A DNA stretch of 64,000 nt from RUG12461 sp045661345 (GTDB taxonomy: Bacteria > Bacillota > Clostridia > Lachnospirales > Lachnospiraceae): contig JAZRFM010000001.1 of NCBI GenBank assembly GCA_045661345.1, positions 1 through 64,000 on the forward strand, written 5' to 3'. The notes beneath the pieces are model-generated. The model was not told the origin of the DNA. It saw only the letters and a program-made list of their open reading frames with translations, and did no database searches. The translations under genes and the position numbers were made by a program. This document shows, in pieces, positions 42,255 to 50,437 of this stretch. Positions within the stretch are counted from its first letter, which is position 1; every line of letters starts with the position of its first letter.

Positions 42255-43760
42255 CTACTTGAAGTTCGCCTTACACTCTTCGATGGCTTTTACAAGCTTC
42301 TGTTCTATGTCATCCTCCATGACTTTTTTCTCACGGATCGACTGCGGGATCTCCGGATATTTGGTATCCACGAATTCAAACAGGGCTTCCTCAAACCGGA
42401 GCACATCCTCCACCGGAATATCCAGCAGATATTTCTTGGTCGCAGCATAGATGATGATAACCTGCTTCTCTACCGGCATGGGCTTGTATTGCGGCTGTTT
42501 CAGGATCTCACGGATTCTTTCACCCTGTGCAAGCTGCTCTCTGGTGTCGGCATCCAGTTCGGAGCCGAACTGGGAGAATGCCGCCAGCTCACGATACTGT
42601 GCGAGCTCGACACGGATCGGTGCCGCAATCTTTTTGATGGCCTTGATCTGTGCAGCACCACCCACACGGGAGACCGAAAGACCGGCATTGATAGCCGGGC
42701 GGAACCCGGAGTTGAACATCTCTGTTTCCAGATAGATCTGACCATCCGTGATGGAGATCACGTTCGTCGGGATATACGCAGACACGTCACCTGCCTGTGT
42801 TTCAATGATTGGAAGCGCCGTAAGCGATCCGCCGCCGAGCGCCTCGGACAGACGAGCCGCACGTTCGAGCAGTCTCGAATGCAGATAGAATACGTCGCCG
42901 GGGTAAGCCTCACGCCCCGGAGGTCTCCTGAGAAGCAATGACAGGGTACGATATGCCGTTGCATGTTTACTGAGATCGTCATAGATCACCAGCACATCCT
43001 GTCCCTTTTCCATCCATTCTTCACCGATTGCGCATCCCGCATACGGTGCGATATACTGCAGCGGTGCCAGCTCACTTGCCGTTGAAGCAACAACCGTCGT
43101 ATAACTCATGGCGCCAAACTCTTCCAGCGTCTTTACGATGGAAGCTACCGTGGAAGCCTTTTGTCCGATGGCAACGTAGATACACTTAACGTTTTCGCCC
43201 TTCTGATTGATGATCGTATCGATGGCGATGGCGGTCTTTCCGGTCTGGCGGTCACCGATGATCAACTCTCTTTGTCCCCGTCCGATCGGGATCATGGAGT
43301 CAATTGCCTTGATACCCGTCTGCAACGGTGTATCCACGGATTTTCTGGAAATAACGCCGGACGCAACACGTTCGATTGGTCGGTAGGTATCGGTTTCAAT
43401 CGGTCCCTTTCCGTCGATGGGCTGTCCCAACGCGTTAACAACGCGTCCCAGCATACAGTCGCCTACCGGAACCTCCACCACTCTGCCGGTGGTCTTCACG
43501 GTATCGCCCTCATTGATATTTTTCTGATTGCCGAGCAGAACGGCACCGACGTTGTCTTCCTCAAGGTTTAACACCATTCCGTAAACCTCGCCCGGAAACT
43601 CCAACAGCTCGCCCTGCATCGCATTCTCCAGACCATGGATTCTGGCAATGCCGTCTGCCACCTGAATGACCGTTCCGACATCCGCCACTTCCAGTTCGGA
43701 TGCATAACGCCTGATCTGCTCTTTGATAACCGAACTGATCTCTTCTGGTTTAAGATTCAT
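42255..43760 (-). CDS. atpA: ATP synthase alpha subunit
   Basis: The protein has 501 residues. Its Walker A is GDRQTGKTAIA, and the arginine finger region is in VSRVGGAAQIKA. It is the regulatory nucleotide-binding subunit of F1. GGGAG precedes the ATG. It lies 26 bp after atpH and 17 bp before atpG. Normal in length and motifs. Confidence 0.99.
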   Translation of the reverse strand: MNLKPEEISSVIKEQIRRYASELEVADVGTVIQVADGIARIHGLENAMQGELLEFPGEVYGMVLNLEEDNVGAVLLGNQKNINEGDTVKTTGRVVEVPVGDCMLGRVVNALGQPIDGKGPIETDTYRPIERVASGVISRKSVDTPLQTGIKAIDSMIPIGRGQRELIIGDRQTGKTAIAIDTIINQKGENVKCIYVAIGQKASTVASIVKTLEEFGAMSYTTVVASTASELAPLQYIAPYAGCAIGEEWMEKGQDVLVIYDDLSKHATAYRTLSLLLRRPPGREAYPGDVFYLHSRLLERAARLSEALGGGSLTALPIIETQAGDVSAYIPTNVISITDGQIYLETEMFNSGFRPAINAGLSVSRVGGAAQIKAIKKIAAPIRVELAQYRELAAFSQFGSELDADTREQLAQGERIREILKQPQYKPMPVEKQVIIIYAATKKYLLDIPVEDVLRFEEALFEFVDTKYPEIPQSIREKKVMEDDIEQKLVKAIEECKANFK

Positions 43761-43786
43761 GGAGCTTTTCTCTCCCTTCTTTTGAT

Positions 43787-44341
43787 TTAGATATTACTTA
43801 CCTGTATCTGCGAAAGCTCTTTCTTCAACTCATAGATCTTATTTTTGATTGAGCTGTCTACCACACGGTCTTTGATGCGTATCTTCATTCCCCCGATCAG
43901 GGATGGATCCACGTCATAATTCATTTCAAAGGTCACATATCCTGTGGTCTCCAAAAGCCTTTTTTTTACCGCTTCTTTCTGGGAATCGGTAAGCGTCACC
44001 GCAGATGTCACAAAGGCCGTCCCGATATTTTTGTATTCTTTTACCTGCTCGATAAAATAACGCAATACCGCCGGAATCTCTTCGCTGTGACCCTTTTCCA
44101 CCAGCAGACGCAGCAGCCCGGTGATTTCGTCCGCCACACGTCCGCGGAAGGTATCCTCAATCACCTTCACTTTTTCTTCTTTCACGATCTTCGGATGATG
44201 GAGCAGCCGGACCAGATCCTGATTTTCTTCCAGCAATGCAAGGATCTCACGCACCTCCGGCATCAGCTCATCCACTTTATTCTCGGTAGTGGCAAGAGAA
44301 AAAAGCGCATCCCCGTATACCTTGGATACTAACTTTGCCAT
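43787..44341 (-). CDS. atpH: ATP synthase delta subunit
   Basis: The protein has 184 residues. It links F1 to the peripheral stalk. The helical N-terminal domain and the C-terminal motif VDPSLIGGMKIRIKDRVVDS are both present, the latter typical of delta subunits. The gene overlaps the end of atpF by 13 bases, so translation is coupled. Confidence 0.97.
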   Translation of the reverse strand: MAKLVSKVYGDALFSLATTENKVDELMPEVREILALLEENQDLVRLLHHPKIVKEEKVKVIEDTFRGRVADEITGLLRLLVEKGHSEEIPAVLRYFIEQVKEYKNIGTAFVTSAVTLTDSQKEAVKKRLLETTGYVTFEMNYDVDPSLIGGMKIRIKDRVVDSSIKNKIYELKKELSQIQVSNI

Positions 44342-44844
44342 GTCTCTTCACCCATTTCCTTCAGCGTCTCATCAATGAGAGAATCCTGAACCGTCGTATC
44401 AATATTGGCAGCCACGACCTTTCCGGCCATCAACGAAGCGATGTTGATGATCTCGGACTTCATCTCATCCATCACACGCTGCTTCTCAAGTACCGCTTCT
44501 TCCTCGGCACGGCGTACGATCCTGTTCGCATCGCTCCGGGCCTCATCCTCGATCCTTGCGGCATTCATCAAAGCATTCTGTCTGGCATTCGATAAGATCG
44601 TTTCCGCTTCTTTATCTATGTTTTTCAGCTTTTCTTCATACTCTGCCTTCAGGGCGGCCGCTGATTCCTTGTCCTCTGCCGCTGTCGCGATTTCGGTTGC
44701 GATCTTCTCTTTTCTTTCCTGCAGCATTTTCCGTGCCGGATCAAAGAGCAGATAGGAAATCAGAAAGAAAAGAACGAATACTGCGATGGCCAAAAAGATG
44801 GCATCATGAAGCAGCTGAAAATCCAGATTAAATAGTCTTTCCAT
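44329..44844 (-). CDS. atpF: ATP synthase b subunit
   Basis: The protein has 171 residues. One membrane helix (about 11-31, AIFLAIAVFVLFFLISYLLF) is followed by a long charged helix (about 40-150), as expected for the stator. AAAGGAGG lies upstream of the ATG, though about 17 nt away. The gene follows atpE by 49 bp. Confidence 0.97.
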   Translation of the reverse strand: MERLFNLDFQLLHDAIFLAIAVFVLFFLISYLLFDPARKMLQERKEKIATEIATAAEDKESAAALKAEYEEKLKNIDKEAETILSNARQNALMNAARIEDEARSDANRIVRRAEEEAVLEKQRVMDEMKSEIINIASLMAGKVVAANIDTTVQDSLIDETLKEMGEETWQS

Positions 44845-44893
44845 AACTTACCCTGCGGAACCTCCTTTCCTGTTTTTGATCATGATGAAAGGA

Positions 44894-45151
44894 TTATCCG
44901 ACAAGAGGCTGTACGAACATCAGAAGGAGTGCCGTAACGAGACCGTAAAGACCCGTCGTCTCCGCAACCGCCTGTCCGAGAAGCATCGTACTGGTGATAT
45001 CGGATTTCGCGCCCGGATTCCGTCCTACCGCAGATGCAGCATGACCGGCCGCAATACCCTGACCGATACCGGGGCCGACACCGGCGATCAATGCAAGACC
45101 GGAGCCGATTGCTGAGCAAGCTTTGATTAAATCCTGTCCGTTAATATCCAT
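44894..45151 (-). CDS. atpE: ATP synthase c subunit, sodium-type residues
   Basis: The protein has 85 residues and two membrane helices forming the rotor ring. The ion site shows Gln31 in helix 1 (GIGQGIAAG) and Glu64, Thr65 and Tyr69 in helix 2 (AVAETTGLYGLV). This matches the Gln-Glu-Ser/Thr-Tyr set of Na+-binding rings such as that of Ilyobacter tartaricus (VGQGYAAG, AESTGIYSLV). A sodium-driven enzyme is therefore likely, by inference. AGGAGG is 9 nt before the ATG. Confidence 0.97.
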   Translation of the reverse strand: MDINGQDLIKACSAIGSGLALIAGVGPGIGQGIAAGHAASAVGRNPGAKSDITSTMLLGQAVAETTGLYGLVTALLLMFVQPLVG

Positions 45152-45225
45152 AGTTACTATCCTCCTTAAAATTGTTTACGCATTTATATATCTCCGGCAT
45201 GACTTCTCTATCCGGAATATATCGA

Positions 45226-45960
45226 TTAATACTCGCCGTCCTCGATGGCCTGGTTGACATATGTCATGGTCAGCATGGCAAATACGTAGGTCTGAATCGC
45301 GCCGCTGAAAAGATCGAAGTATACATGCAGAAATGCGGGCCATACCAGAGCCAGATTCCACAGCAGCGTGTAAACCAGCGTCTCGATGACGACACCCGAC
45401 AAGACGTTGGCAAACAGACGCAGCGACATGGAAACCGGTACCGCCACATCTCCGATCAGGTTGATCGGCGCCCAGAATACCCAGGGATCGCAAAGACCCT
45501 TTAAGACTCCCTTCACATGCTGATGTTTGAATTTCTGGAATGTAATGATGGAGAAAGTCATGATCGCAAGAGCGAAAGTCGTCGCATAATCGGCTGTCGG
45601 CGGACGAAGTCCGAGCAAACCGGAAAAGTTGCTGATCAGGATGAAAACGAAGATCGTACCGATGTAATTGGCGAAGAACTTTGCGTTCTTGCCCATGGCC
45701 GCTTCCACCATCCCGTCGATCTTTTCCACGATCAGCTCCACCACGTTCTGGAAGCCCTCCGGAACCTCGGTTGCCCGCTTCATGCGAACTCTTGCTGCGA
45801 TGGAAAAACCCAGAATAATCATTAATACGATAATGATGCAGACGTGTGAGGTTGTGATCCAGACTTCGTGTCCGAAGAAACTGTAGGAAAACAACCCTTT
45901 GATCATGAAGTTCACTTCCGGCGCTGTCGACGGAGCGAAGATATTCTTCAGGATCTCCAC
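45226..45960 (-). CDS. atpB: ATP synthase a subunit
   Basis: I start at the GTG at 45960 (VEILKNIF), which has GAGGAGG 7 nt upstream, giving 244 residues; an ATG at 45996 would place the start inside the upstream gene. The sequence has five or six membrane helices. The conserved helix SMSLRLFANVLSGVVI contains the essential arginine. The C-terminus FAMLTMTYVNQAIEDGEY is typical. The subunit forms the ion half-channels next to the c ring. Confidence 0.96.
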   Translation of the reverse strand: MEILKNIFAPSTAPEVNFMIKGLFSYSFFGHEVWITTSHVCIIIVLMIILGFSIAARVRMKRATEVPEGFQNVVELIVEKIDGMVEAAMGKNAKFFANYIGTIFVFILISNFSGLLGLRPPTADYATTFALAIMTFSIITFQKFKHQHVKGVLKGLCDPWVFWAPINLIGDVAVPVSMSLRLFANVLSGVVIETLVYTLLWNLALVWPAFLHVYFDLFSGAIQTYVFAMLTMTYVNQAIEDGEY

Positions 45961-45964
45961 TCGC

Positions 45965-46396
45965 TCACCTCCTCTTTCTGACAGCCAGGCTGCCAAGTTT
46001 TTTTTGCATAAAAGGCTGTAAATACGCTGATATCTTGAGGCTGATCACCCCAAGCAGCGAAGCCAGCACATATCCGATCTCGAAATAGGTCATCAGTCCC
46101 AGTGCCACAGCGATAATGCCGTATCTCAGGATCGCGTGCAGGACTGCTTTTGCTTTCGCCTGCTTCTCTGTCATGAAGTCGGTGAGGTCTGCAATGACAA
46201 GTGCCATATGTACCGCCATAAAGACAGCCGCACCGATCCCGATCCACAGACCAATGGTGTATTTACGCCAGTCCGGTACAAACCAGACCCCGATAAATTC
46301 CGCCAGAAGCCCGTAAAGCAGAATCCCGAGCAGCAATCCCGGAAGAGCCGTATTCAGACTATGGAGCTTTTCGATCAGTCTTTTCATCGGTCTCAT
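45965..46396 (-). CDS. AtpI-like ATP synthase accessory protein
   Basis: I start at 46396 (MRPMKRLIEKL), where AAGGTG lies 2-5 nt upstream; this gives 143 residues. The region upstream, reading 46450-46397, lies inside atpZ and is an unlikely start. Four hydrophobic helices (about 21-40, 46-69, 88-107, 110-127) are seen. The place in front of atpB and the size fit the ATP synthase I / AtpI group, which assists c-ring assembly or Mg2+ or Na+ uptake. The sequence is poorly conserved and I assign by place. Confidence 0.75.
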   Translation of the reverse strand: MRPMKRLIEKLHSLNTALPGLLLGILLYGLLAEFIGVWFVPDWRKYTIGLWIGIGAAVFMAVHMALVIADLTDFMTEKQAKAKAVLHAILRYGIIAVALGLMTYFEIGYVLASLLGVISLKISAYLQPFMQKKLGSLAVRKRR

Positions 46397-46607
46397 ACAC
46401 CTTCTTCGCCTGCACATAACAATTCCGAAAACCCGCCAAAGCACCCGCAAAGAGCAGCAGGATCAGCGGCCAGGCAGCTCCGGTCTTCCGATAGATCAGC
46501 ATTCCGAGCAACAGACACAGAAAAATGGGCACCAACATATTGATGCCAAATTGCATTACCAGGGTGAATGCTCTGAAAACGCTGTGATTACGCTTTTTTG
46601 AACTCAT
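46359..46607 (-). CDS. atpZ: AtpZ/AtpI-type small membrane protein
   Basis: The protein has 82 residues with two membrane helices (about 16-37 and 45-62) and a charged tail, YETDEKTDRKAP. The first helix has GINMLVPIFLCLLLG, which fits the AtpZ family. The start at 46607 lies inside the last codons of the rubredoxin gene, and the end overlaps the next gene. The gene heads the ATP synthase part of the operon, as usual in Firmicutes. Confidence 0.82.
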   Translation of the reverse strand: MSSKKRNHSVFRAFTLVMQFGINMLVPIFLCLLLGMLIYRKTGAAWPLILLLFAGALAGFRNCYVQAKKVYETDEKTDRKAP

Positions 46608-46746
46608 CCTTGCCTACGCCGCACAACGGGCATACCCAGTCCGCAGGGAGATCGGCAAATGCGGTTCCGGGAGCGATCCCGTTATCCGGATCTCCAACCG
46701 CGGGGTCATATTCATAACCGCAGGTTTCGCATACGTATTTATCCAT
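46588..46746 (-). CDS. Rubredoxin
   Basis: This 52-residue reading frame translates as a classic rubredoxin. The two CxxCG knuckles are YVCETCGYEYDP and WVCPLCGVGKDEF, with the spacing of mononuclear Fe(SCys)4 proteins. The middle reads NGIAPGTAFADLPADW. It is a one-electron carrier in the cytoplasm of anaerobes, often serving peroxide or superoxide defence. GGAGG is about 8 nt before the ATG at 46746. It overlaps the atpZ start by 20 bases and is probably transcribed with the ATP synthase genes. Confidence 0.95.
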   Translation of the reverse strand: MDKYVCETCGYEYDPAVGDPDNGIAPGTAFADLPADWVCPLCGVGKDEFKKA

Positions 46747-46772
46747 AAACTTTTCCTCCGTTTCATCACAAA

Positions 46773-48026
46773 CTACGTTACTACTTTATCACAATTCTCT
46801 TGTGGTTTCCACCAAAAAATCTTATCATTTTCGATTTTTTTCGTAAGTTTTTTTATGAAGAAGGCACGAATCTCCTCTTCCAGCGCCGCATCGTAGCAGG
46901 CTACTCCACCCTCGTTCCGGTAAGGATAACAGGCCGTCGGGGACGTCGGGTCACTTTTGCGCATGTGACGAAGATAACCGTGGGGAATACGAAACGCCCC
47001 GATGCTCACATCCTTGATTGCGCCAAAATCCAGGGTTTCCATGACCTCATCCAGAAAGGCATCGTAAACCGCTTTCCAATTCTCGCAATAGAGCACGGGG
47101 TCAAAGCACAGACGGACCGGAAAACCCTTTTTCATCGCAAAATCTGCAGCTTTCAGCCGTGCCTCCAGTGATGGTGTTCCGGCTTCGTAGGTGCGCACAA
47201 CCGGTTCCGGTGACAGGGTGTAGGCAAAGATCAGGTTTCCGGAGGATGTCTGTCTGTCAAAAAAACCCGTGGCAGCGCTTTTGGTACGTATTTCCGCGAC
47301 CAGCGCCGGGTGATCATCCGCAAAAGCTTTCCATTCTTCCAAAAATCCCGTCCATGCCTCAAGTGCCAGCAGATCCGTGTCGTAAGAAAGGCACAGATAT
47401 ACCGGATGCTCCTGCAAAAGCGCCCTCAGCTCTGCAAAGTAATCCTCCAGGTTCACGAAAACCACTACGGATTCGGAAGGGTACATGCCCTTCAGGAAAC
47501 AATAGTCGCAGTCAAAGAAACAGTTCATGACCTGGGAGGTGTAATAGAAATAACGATTCCCGAAATCCTGACAGACCGGCGCTCCGGGATAATAAAGACG
47601 TCCTTTCTTTTCCGCCAGAATCAGCGTCTGCCGTCCCTTTTCATGATACCGGAACACATCCTTGTAGTGGGTGATCTCTTCCACCTTCGCGTCCGGAAAG
47701 CGGGACAGGATCCGCTCCGTCCGGGGGTGATGACGTATCGCGCCCTCCATGAGAACCCGTCTGATCCCGGAGCTTTTACGGGATGATTTTGTCTGCTCTG
47801 CAGCAGATACCAGGGGCAGCGGTATGGCACGAATCTCCTCTTCGATCCTGCGCAGGATCTCTTTTCCTTCGCGTTTGTCCCTGACCGGCAAAGCGTATCG
47901 TTTCTCCCACTCCGCGATCCTTCTCTCCGGATCAGCGCCGGAAAGCGCCAGATACGAAAGAGCCTGACGCAAAGAAAGCTCCATTGTCTCAGAACAACGG
48001 AGCTTTTCTGATAATTCTGTTCTCAA
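46773..48026 (-). CDS. splB: Spore photoproduct lyase family radical SAM protein
   Basis: The protein has 417 residues. The radical SAM cluster motif is NCFFDCDYCFLKGMY (Cys-x3-Cys-x2-Cys), and the surrounding sequence (FYYTSQVMNC, YLCLSYDTD, EIRTKSA) is typical of SplB. The enzyme repairs 5-thyminyl-5,6-dihydrothymine in germinating spores. The likely start is TTG at 48026, overlapping the stop of the EAL gene; a later ATG at 47984 lacks a ribosome site. Members with this sequence are also found in non-sporulating relatives, so sporulation is not proved. Confidence 0.9.
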   Translation of the reverse strand: MRTELSEKLRCSETMELSLRQALSYLALSGADPERRIAEWEKRYALPVRDKREGKEILRRIEEEIRAIPLPLVSAAEQTKSSRKSSGIRRVLMEGAIRHHPRTERILSRFPDAKVEEITHYKDVFRYHEKGRQTLILAEKKGRLYYPGAPVCQDFGNRYFYYTSQVMNCFFDCDYCFLKGMYPSESVVVFVNLEDYFAELRALLQEHPVYLCLSYDTDLLALEAWTGFLEEWKAFADDHPALVAEIRTKSAATGFFDRQTSSGNLIFAYTLSPEPVVRTYEAGTPSLEARLKAADFAMKKGFPVRLCFDPVLYCENWKAVYDAFLDEVMETLDFGAIKDVSIGAFRIPHGYLRHMRKSDPTSPTACYPYRNEGGVACYDAALEEEIRAFFIKKLTKKIENDKIFWWKPQENCDKVVT

Positions 48027-48805
48027 TACACCAGCCGAGTTTCGAATTCGGCTTTGGGCAGCGGTTTGTCAAAGAAGTAGCCTTGTGCAAGCATGCAATG
48101 AGCTTCTTTCAGGATCTTCACCTGCTCTACCGTCTCCACGCCCTCCGCAAGGCACTCCAGTCCCATATCCCCGGCCAGATTGATGAGATGCTTTAACATC
48201 ACATAATGTCTGGTCTGCATATCACCGTTTTCCGGTACAAATCCTTTATCGATCTTCAGCATATTCCAGGGCAGATCACTGATCAGGTTCAGAGAGGAAT
48301 ATCCCACACCGAAATCATCCACCGAAGTCCGGACTCCCTCCTCGGACAGGCTGCCCACAACAAGCTTCAGGTCCTGAAAACCGACATCTGCCGTCGTCTC
48401 CGTCAGTTCAATTTCCACCAGATCACGCGGTATACCGTTTTTATCGATAATATGCAGGATCTCGGCAACCAGCTTTTCATTCATCTCATGGACACGCGAG
48501 AGATTCACCGAAGTCCGTACCGGCTTCCACCCCTTGCTGATCCAGCCGTGTATGTCCCAGCAAACATGATCCAGCATATAAAAATCCAGCTCCGTGATCT
48601 GTCCGTTCTGTTCGAATACAGGGATAAAGCGGAACGGGGGAAGCAGGCTCCCGTCGTGAAGCCAGCGGCAAAGAGCCTCTGCACCCGCCAGGGTATAATC
48701 CTTCAGGGCCACCTTTGGCTGGTAGTATACCAGAAACTCTTCATTTCGAATCGCCTCCGGAAAGAGCTCTATGACATTCAGTTCTTCCGGTTTGTCTTGT
48801 GACAT
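48023..48805 (-). CDS. EAL-domain c-di-GMP phosphodiesterase
   Basis: The protein has 260 residues and consists essentially of one EAL domain. Motifs: AEALCRW (metal-binding Glu and Leu), ELTET, DDFGVGYSSL, KIDKGFV and ECLAEGVET. The residues for hydrolysing cyclic di-GMP appear complete. There is no sensor or membrane segment in the protein, so it may be controlled by a partner. GAGGG lies before the ATG. It is coupled to splB and lies 31 bp after the histidine-kinase-like gene at 48837. Confidence 0.93.
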   Translation of the reverse strand: MSQDKPEELNVIELFPEAIRNEEFLVYYQPKVALKDYTLAGAEALCRWLHDGSLLPPFRFIPVFEQNGQITELDFYMLDHVCWDIHGWISKGWKPVRTSVNLSRVHEMNEKLVAEILHIIDKNGIPRDLVEIELTETTADVGFQDLKLVVGSLSEEGVRTSVDDFGVGYSSLNLISDLPWNMLKIDKGFVPENGDMQTRHYVMLKHLINLAGDMGLECLAEGVETVEQVKILKEAHCMLAQGYFFDKPLPKAEFETRLVY

Positions 48806-48836
48806 ATGGTCCCTCGCATGGTCTCATCGGTTACGA

Positions 48837-49571
48837 TCATGTCAACTGCACCGCAAGCTGCGGAATCTCAAGCGTTACCATGTTCAGATTCTTATTCTCA
48901 TCCCGTCCGAAATGTACCTTGCCGGACATCTGATACATGAGATAGCCAAAAATGGAAAACCCGTGGTCGCTTTTTTTGGTATCCGTCCGTTCCACGGAAA
49001 AAAGATCACCTTTCCGGACATATTTGCGAATCATCTCTATGAGTTCCGGTTCCATGGGGTCTCCGCCATCCACGATGGTGATGGTCAGCATGGATGCATA
49101 GGAACGCGGCTCCGCAGAGAATACAACCCTGATCCTTCCGCCTTTCATCCGGTTATAGCAATGACCCAAAAATCCGTTCACCACATAACGGATCCGCATA
49201 TCGTCGCCAAACAGCTGCGGCGGCATCTCCTCCTGTATCTGAAACTCAATCTGAAGTCCCATTCCGCGGCTCAGGTTGTTCTCACGCTCGATTCCATCCA
49301 CCAGTTCCCTGACATCATACACGCGTTCTTCCAGATTTTCTCCGCCGATCAGATTCATGTAATTCATCAGGCGATCTACCATGGACAATGTGGCCATCCC
49401 CTGATCCATCACCTTTTGCAGTGCTTTCTGAATGGTGGCGGGATCCGGCGCCAGTCCGTTTTCCATGGCGGTATAGACGATGCTTTCGATCTGCTGCTGC
49501 ATCATCATATTCAGGTTCATATAATAGTCGGAACGATATTTCTCATAGCTGTACGCTTTCGTCTTCTTCAT
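48837..49571 (-). CDS. GHKL ATPase-like protein
   Basis: The protein has 244 residues. The N-terminal helical stretch (about 1-85) resembles a dimerisation region; the C-terminal half resembles a HATPase fold, with DDMRIRYVVNGFLGHCYN in the place of the N-box, TIVDGGDPMEP in the place of the G1 (DxGxG) box and DHGFSIFGYLM in the place of G2. The glycines of G1 are partly changed, so kinase activity is uncertain. There is no phosphoacceptor H-box that I can identify. It is directly followed by the EAL gene, with which it may form a signalling pair. Confidence 0.65.
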   Translation of the reverse strand: MKKTKAYSYEKYRSDYYMNLNMMMQQQIESIVYTAMENGLAPDPATIQKALQKVMDQGMATLSMVDRLMNYMNLIGGENLEERVYDVRELVDGIERENNLSRGMGLQIEFQIQEEMPPQLFGDDMRIRYVVNGFLGHCYNRMKGGRIRVVFSAEPRSYASMLTITIVDGGDPMEPELIEMIRKYVRKGDLFSVERTDTKKSDHGFSIFGYLMYQMSGKVHFGRDENKNLNMVTLEIPQLAVQLT

Positions 49572-49623
49572 TCCGTGAGCCCCTACCCATTTCCCTGAGA
49601 TGATTTATTTACCTATCTTTCTT

Positions 49624-49634
49624 ATCATACCATA
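49624..49634 (-). promoter_or_regulatory. Extended -10 promoter element
   Basis: On the minus strand TATGGTATGAT (extended -10) lies 53 bp before the GHKL-like gene. It is identical to the 11-mer at 36424-36434. No strong -35 box is seen. The SRP RNA promoter is back to back with it. Confidence 0.5.
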
Positions 49635-49657
49635 GAAATCCGGCCTTTGCACTTTTT

Positions 49658-49686
49658 TTGACAAATGGACATTCACCGATTATAAT
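49658..49686 (+). promoter_or_regulatory. Sigma-A promoter of the SRP RNA
   Basis: A perfect consensus: TTGACA (49658-49663), a 17-bp spacer and TATAAT (49681-49686). The RNA begins about 8 bp later. This is the strongest promoter in the window, as expected for a stable RNA. Confidence 0.95.
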
Positions 49687-49693
49687 AAGATTT

Positions 49694-49963
49694 CCGGGCA
49701 GCCGGGGCGTTAGCGGTGCCCTGCACCAGCAATCCGCTACAGCTGGGGTGATATCCCGCCGCGGGCTTTCCGGTTCACATGCAGCCCCTTGCAGGCGGCG
49801 TTGAGGTTTGGGTCTTACGCAACGGAAATCTGTGAATCGTGTCAGGTTGGGAACAAAGCAGCACTAAGCAGAACCTTTCGTGTGCCGTGAGGTCGCCTGA
49901 GCCGAGCCAAATGTGAGGAAAGCGGTTTGGATCGGGGTTCAAAGCGGGATGCCCGGTTTTTTT
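49694..49963 (+). ncRNA. ffs: Signal recognition particle RNA, long Firmicute type
   Basis: This is the RNA scaffold that binds Ffh and helps target membrane proteins. The 5' end CCGGGCA pairs with TGCCCGG at the 3' end, followed by a T run (about 49957-49963) that acts as the terminator. The 5' region has the Alu-type segment GTTAGCGGTGCCCTG and CAGCAATCCGCT, as in the Bacillus scRNA. The apical domain is GTCAGGTTGGGAACAAAGCA, with a GGAA tetraloop (49850-49853) and the conserved AAGCAG. The length is about 265 nt. The 3' end meets the end of tadA, which lies on the other strand. Confidence 0.96.
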
Positions 49964-50420
49964 ATTCCTGCAGCCGCAGTTTTTTAAAAAAATCCTGCAG
50001 GATTTGTGCACATTCCTTTTCCAAAATCCCCTCGACAATCTCTGCCTGATGATTGAATTCCTTCCTCTGCAGCAAATTCAATATGGATCCCGCACATCCG
50101 GCTTTGGGATTTTTCGCACCGATCACGACTCTGGGAATGCGTGATTGCACAATTGCACCTGCACACATCTGGCAGGGTTCCAGTGTCACATACAGGGTAC
50201 AATCCTCCAGACGCCAGTCCCCGGTTTTCCGGTCGGCTTTCCGGATCGCCGCCAGCTCTGCATGCGCCAGCACATTCTTGTCCGTATTCCGGCGATTATA
50301 GCCTCTGGCGATGATCTTCTCGTTTTGCACGATCACGCATCCGATGGGGACTTCCTGCAGGGCAAATGCCTTTTTTGCCTCTTTCAGTGCTTCTTTCATG
50401 TACTTTTCGTGAGAATTCAT
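49962..50420 (-). CDS. tadA: tRNA-specific adenosine deaminase
   Basis: The protein has 152 residues. It converts A34 to inosine in tRNA-Arg. The zinc site is HAELAAI (His-Ala-Glu) and PCQMCAGAI (Pro-Cys-x2-Cys). The gene stands next to the SRP RNA gene, as in many Firmicutes, here facing it tail to tail. Its stop codon lies in the T run of the SRP RNA terminator. GTAGG is upstream of the ATG at 50420. Confidence 0.97.
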   Translation of the reverse strand: MNSHEKYMKEALKEAKKAFALQEVPIGCVIVQNEKIIARGYNRRNTDKNVLAHAELAAIRKADRKTGDWRLEDCTLYVTLEPCQMCAGAIVQSRIPRVVIGAKNPKAGCAGSILNLLQRKEFNHQAEIVEGILEKECAQILQDFFKKLRLQE

Positions 50421-50421
50421 C

Positions 50422-50427
50422 TATAAT
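50422..50427 (+). promoter_or_regulatory. -10 box before the acetyltransferase gene
   Basis: A perfect TATAAT lies 10 bp before the ATG at 50438, so the transcript would have almost no leader. The -35 region (about TGTACT) is weak. No ribosome site is visible, and translation may be leaderless. Confidence 0.5.
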
Positions 50428-50437
50428 ACCTACTATC

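Noticed and set aside
45961..45996. ATG start of atpB at 45996
   Set aside because: It lies inside the preceding gene and has no ribosome site, while the GTG at 45960 has a strong one.
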